From positions 1-6,267 of the forward strand of contig JASBSH010000418.1 of the NCBI GenBank assembly GCA_030149025.1: a stretch of 6,267 nt of DNA. Reading direction: 5' to 3'. Position numbers and translations under genes: made by a program. Every line of letters begins with the position of its first letter. Within the stretch, counting starts at the first letter, position 1. Of this stretch, positions 5,063-6,267 are shown one piece after another. The DNA is from Actinomycetales bacterium. GTDB taxonomy: Bacteria; Actinomycetota; Actinomycetes; Actinomycetales; BWSM-131. The notes under the pieces are model-generated. The model did not search any database and was not told where the DNA came from. It saw only the letters and a list, made by a program, of their open reading frames with translations.

Positions 5063-5436
5063 TCCACGCCGCCGGGCCCCTGCTCCTCGTGGCCATCCTC
5101 GCCGGCCTGGGCACCTACGGCGTGCTGGCCCGCCGCAACGTCGTGATGGTCCTCGTCGGCGCCGAGCTGCTGATCAACTCCGTCGCGCTGCTGCTGGTGA
5201 CCGTGGACGCCGCCACCCGTGACCCGCTGCTGTCCGGGCAGGTCCTCACGCTCTTCCTCATCACCGTCGCCGCCGCCGAGGTCGGCCTCGCGCTCGCGGT
5301 CGTGCTGCTGCTGTTCCGTCACTCCGGCTCCTCCGACCTGGACGACGCCACCTCCCTGGGCGAGACCAGCAACCTGGGCGAGACCAGCCGGCCGGCTGAC
5401 GCGGACGCCGACACCGACACCAGGACCGGCCGGTGA
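5059..5436 (+). CDS. nuoK: NADH-quinone oxidoreductase-like subunit K
   Basis: Encodes 125 residues, longer than the usual ~100 because of a C-terminal tail. NuoK is a three-helix, MrpC-like membrane subunit with two buried glutamates needed for proton transfer. Both are present: Glu36 in VGAELLINSVALLLV and Glu74 in TVAAAEVGLALAVVLLLF (E. coli Glu36 and Glu72). Helices are at about 6-24, 28-50 and 61-86. Residues after FRHSG are a hydrophilic, strongly acidic tail containing SLGETSNLGETS and an Asp/Ala/Thr run. GTG 5059 overlaps the nuoJ stop by 4 nt, with GGAGGGG (5045-5051) as ribosome-binding site. The last four bases overlap nuoL. Confidence 0.93.
   Translation: MIHAAGPLLLVAILAGLGTYGVLARRNVVMVLVGAELLINSVALLLVTVDAATRDPLLSGQVLTLFLITVAAAEVGLALAVVLLLFRHSGSSDLDDATSLGETSNLGETSRPADADADTDTRTGR
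5356..5388 (+). repeat. 15-bp direct repeat in the nuoK tail
   Basis: CTGGGCGAGACCAGC occurs at 5356-5370 and again, identically, at 5374-5388, with an 18-bp period. It encodes the duplicated Leu-Gly-Glu-Thr-Ser in the acidic C-terminal tail of NuoK, probably a recent slippage duplication. Confidence 0.75.
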
Positions 5437-6267
5437 GCGGCCTGGCCCTGACCGCCGCCATGGCGGTGTCGGCCCCCGCCTGGGCGGCGCTGCTCGGGCT
5501 CGGCCTCGCGCGCGGCCGCGACAGCCACCTCGTGGCCGCCGCCCTCGGGGTGCTGGGCGCGTTCGTCGCCCTGGTCGCCGGGATCGTCGAGACGGCCCTC
5601 ACCTGGGACGGCGCCACGCAGGTGACGCGGATCCCTCTCCTCGGTGAGGCCCAGACCGGGACCTTCGCGATCGACCTGACCCTGCGCGCCGACGCGCTCG
5701 CGGGCCTGGTCAGCGTCGCGGTCGGCCTGGTGGCCCTCTGCGTTCAGGTCTACTCGGCCGGTTACCTCACCGGTCGATCAGCGCGCTACCGGCCCTACGC
5801 GGCGACCGTCTCGCTGTTCACCGCCGCGATGCTGCTGGTCGTCCACGCCGACGACATCGTGCTGCTGCTCATCGGGTGGGAGGTGATGGGCATCTGCTCC
5901 TACCTGCTCATCGGCCACCACAGCGAGCGGCAGGCGGCCCGGTCCGCGGCGGCGAAGGCGTTCCTGGTCACCCGGGTCGGTGACGTCGGCTTCCTGCTGG
6001 GTGTCGTCGTCCTGATGTCCTCGGCGGGAACGTCGTCCATCACCGGGCTGCTCGCCTCGGCCGGCACCATCCCGGCCGGCAGCCTCACCCTCGCCTGCCT
6101 GCTGTTGCTCGCCGGCGTCGTCGGCAAGTCCGGGCAGTTCCCGCTGCACACCTGGTTGCCGGACGCGATGGAAGGCCCCACCCCGGTCTCCGCCCTCAGC
6201 CCCGCCGCGACGCTGGTCGCCGCCGGCGTCTCCGGCGGCGCCCGGCTCGCGCGGCGCGGCGCGCGGG
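5433..6267 (+). CDS. nuoL: NADH-quinone oxidoreductase-like subunit L, 5' part (runs off right edge)
   Basis: 278 codons are present of a protein usually about 600-650 residues long. NuoL is the distal Mrp-antiporter-like proton-pumping subunit. Conserved residues of the first half-channel are visible: Glu150 in LLIGWEVMGICSYLLIGHH (E. coli Glu144), Asp184 in KAFLVTRVGDVGFLLG (E. coli Asp178) and Lys232 in VVGKSGQFPLHTWLPDAMEG (E. coli Lys229), followed by PTPVSAL. After that the sequence departs abruptly from the family: the near-invariant IHAAT is read as SPAAT (256-260), and the final residues are Gly/Arg/Ala-rich where a hydrophobic YLVAR-type stretch is expected. This suggests poor sequence at the window end. 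GTG 5433 overlaps the nuoK stop by 4 nt, with AGGA at 5422-5425 upstream. nuoM and nuoN would be expected to follow. Confidence 0.93.
   Translation, partial: MSGLALTAAMAVSAPAWAALLGLGLARGRDSHLVAAALGVLGAFVALVAGIVETALTWDGATQVTRIPLLGEAQTGTFAIDLTLRADALAGLVSVAVGLVALCVQVYSAGYLTGRSARYRPYAATVSLFTAAMLLVVHADDIVLLLIGWEVMGICSYLLIGHHSERQAARSAAAKAFLVTRVGDVGFLLGVVVLMSSAGTSSITGLLASAGTIPAGSLTLACLLLLAGVVGKSGQFPLHTWLPDAMEGPTPVSALSPAATLVAAGVSGGARLARRGAR
6198..6267. other. Suspect terminal sequence
   Basis: From 6198 the nuoL translation leaves an otherwise near-invariant motif, with differences that look like A-to-C and T-to-G changes. The last 37 bases (6231-6267) contain no A and only two T. This is more like base-calling decay at a read or contig end than real divergence, though I cannot prove it from one sequence. 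Confidence 0.45.

Noticed and set aside
1516..6267. Alternative identity as a formate hydrogenlyase or Mrp antiporter operon
   Set aside because: The N2 cysteine pattern of NuoB, a NuoA homologue, the two-cluster NuoI and full NuoH, J, K and L landmarks in nuo order fit complex I best. No hydrogenase large-subunit gene is present.

Overview
This is a window of GC-rich actinobacterial DNA (roughly 70% GC by eye, GTG starts, strong preference for C or G at codon third positions). The order cannot be fixed from the sequence; an Actinomycetes/Micrococcales-like host is a guess. Both ends are cut inside genes, and the last ~70 bases look unreliable, so the window may be a whole contig.

Layout: positions 948 to 1 (minus strand) carry the 5' part of korA, the alpha subunit of a 2-oxoacid (2-oxoglutarate):ferredoxin oxidoreductase. 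Positions 949-1174 are a divergent regulatory region with a perfect 8+2+8 bp inverted repeat and candidate promoters. From 1175 to the right end runs a tightly packed plus-strand operon of respiratory complex I-like genes: nuoA, nuoB, nuoC, nuoH, nuoI, nuoJ, nuoK and the first ~45% of nuoL. Neighbouring genes overlap by 4 nt (10 nt for A/B). The only exception is nuoH/nuoI, where about 110 bp hold a near-perfect 66-bp palindrome.

What stands out: the operon passes directly from nuoC to nuoH, so nuoD, nuoE, nuoF and nuoG are absent from their usual place. Without the NADH-oxidising NuoEFG module, and with a ferredoxin-reducing KOR encoded divergently beside it, the likely reading is an alternative ferredoxin-fed, proton-pumping quinone oxidoreductase: KOR oxidises 2-oxoglutarate and reduces ferredoxin, electrons enter through the two 4Fe-4S clusters of NuoI, pass to cluster N2 in NuoB, and the membrane arm (A, H, J, K, L and presumably M, N downstream) pumps protons. 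That coupling is inference. The subunits keep their cluster ligands and the pumping residues visible in NuoK and NuoL, but NuoA and NuoH depart from the canonical acidic motifs near the quinone/E-channel region. The missing nuoD is the least explained part.

Other non-gene structure: short 12-bp tandem repeats encode flexible extensions at the N-termini of KorA and NuoB, an inverted-repeat-rich segment extends the NuoC C-terminus, and an 18-bp-period repeat lies in the nuoK tail.
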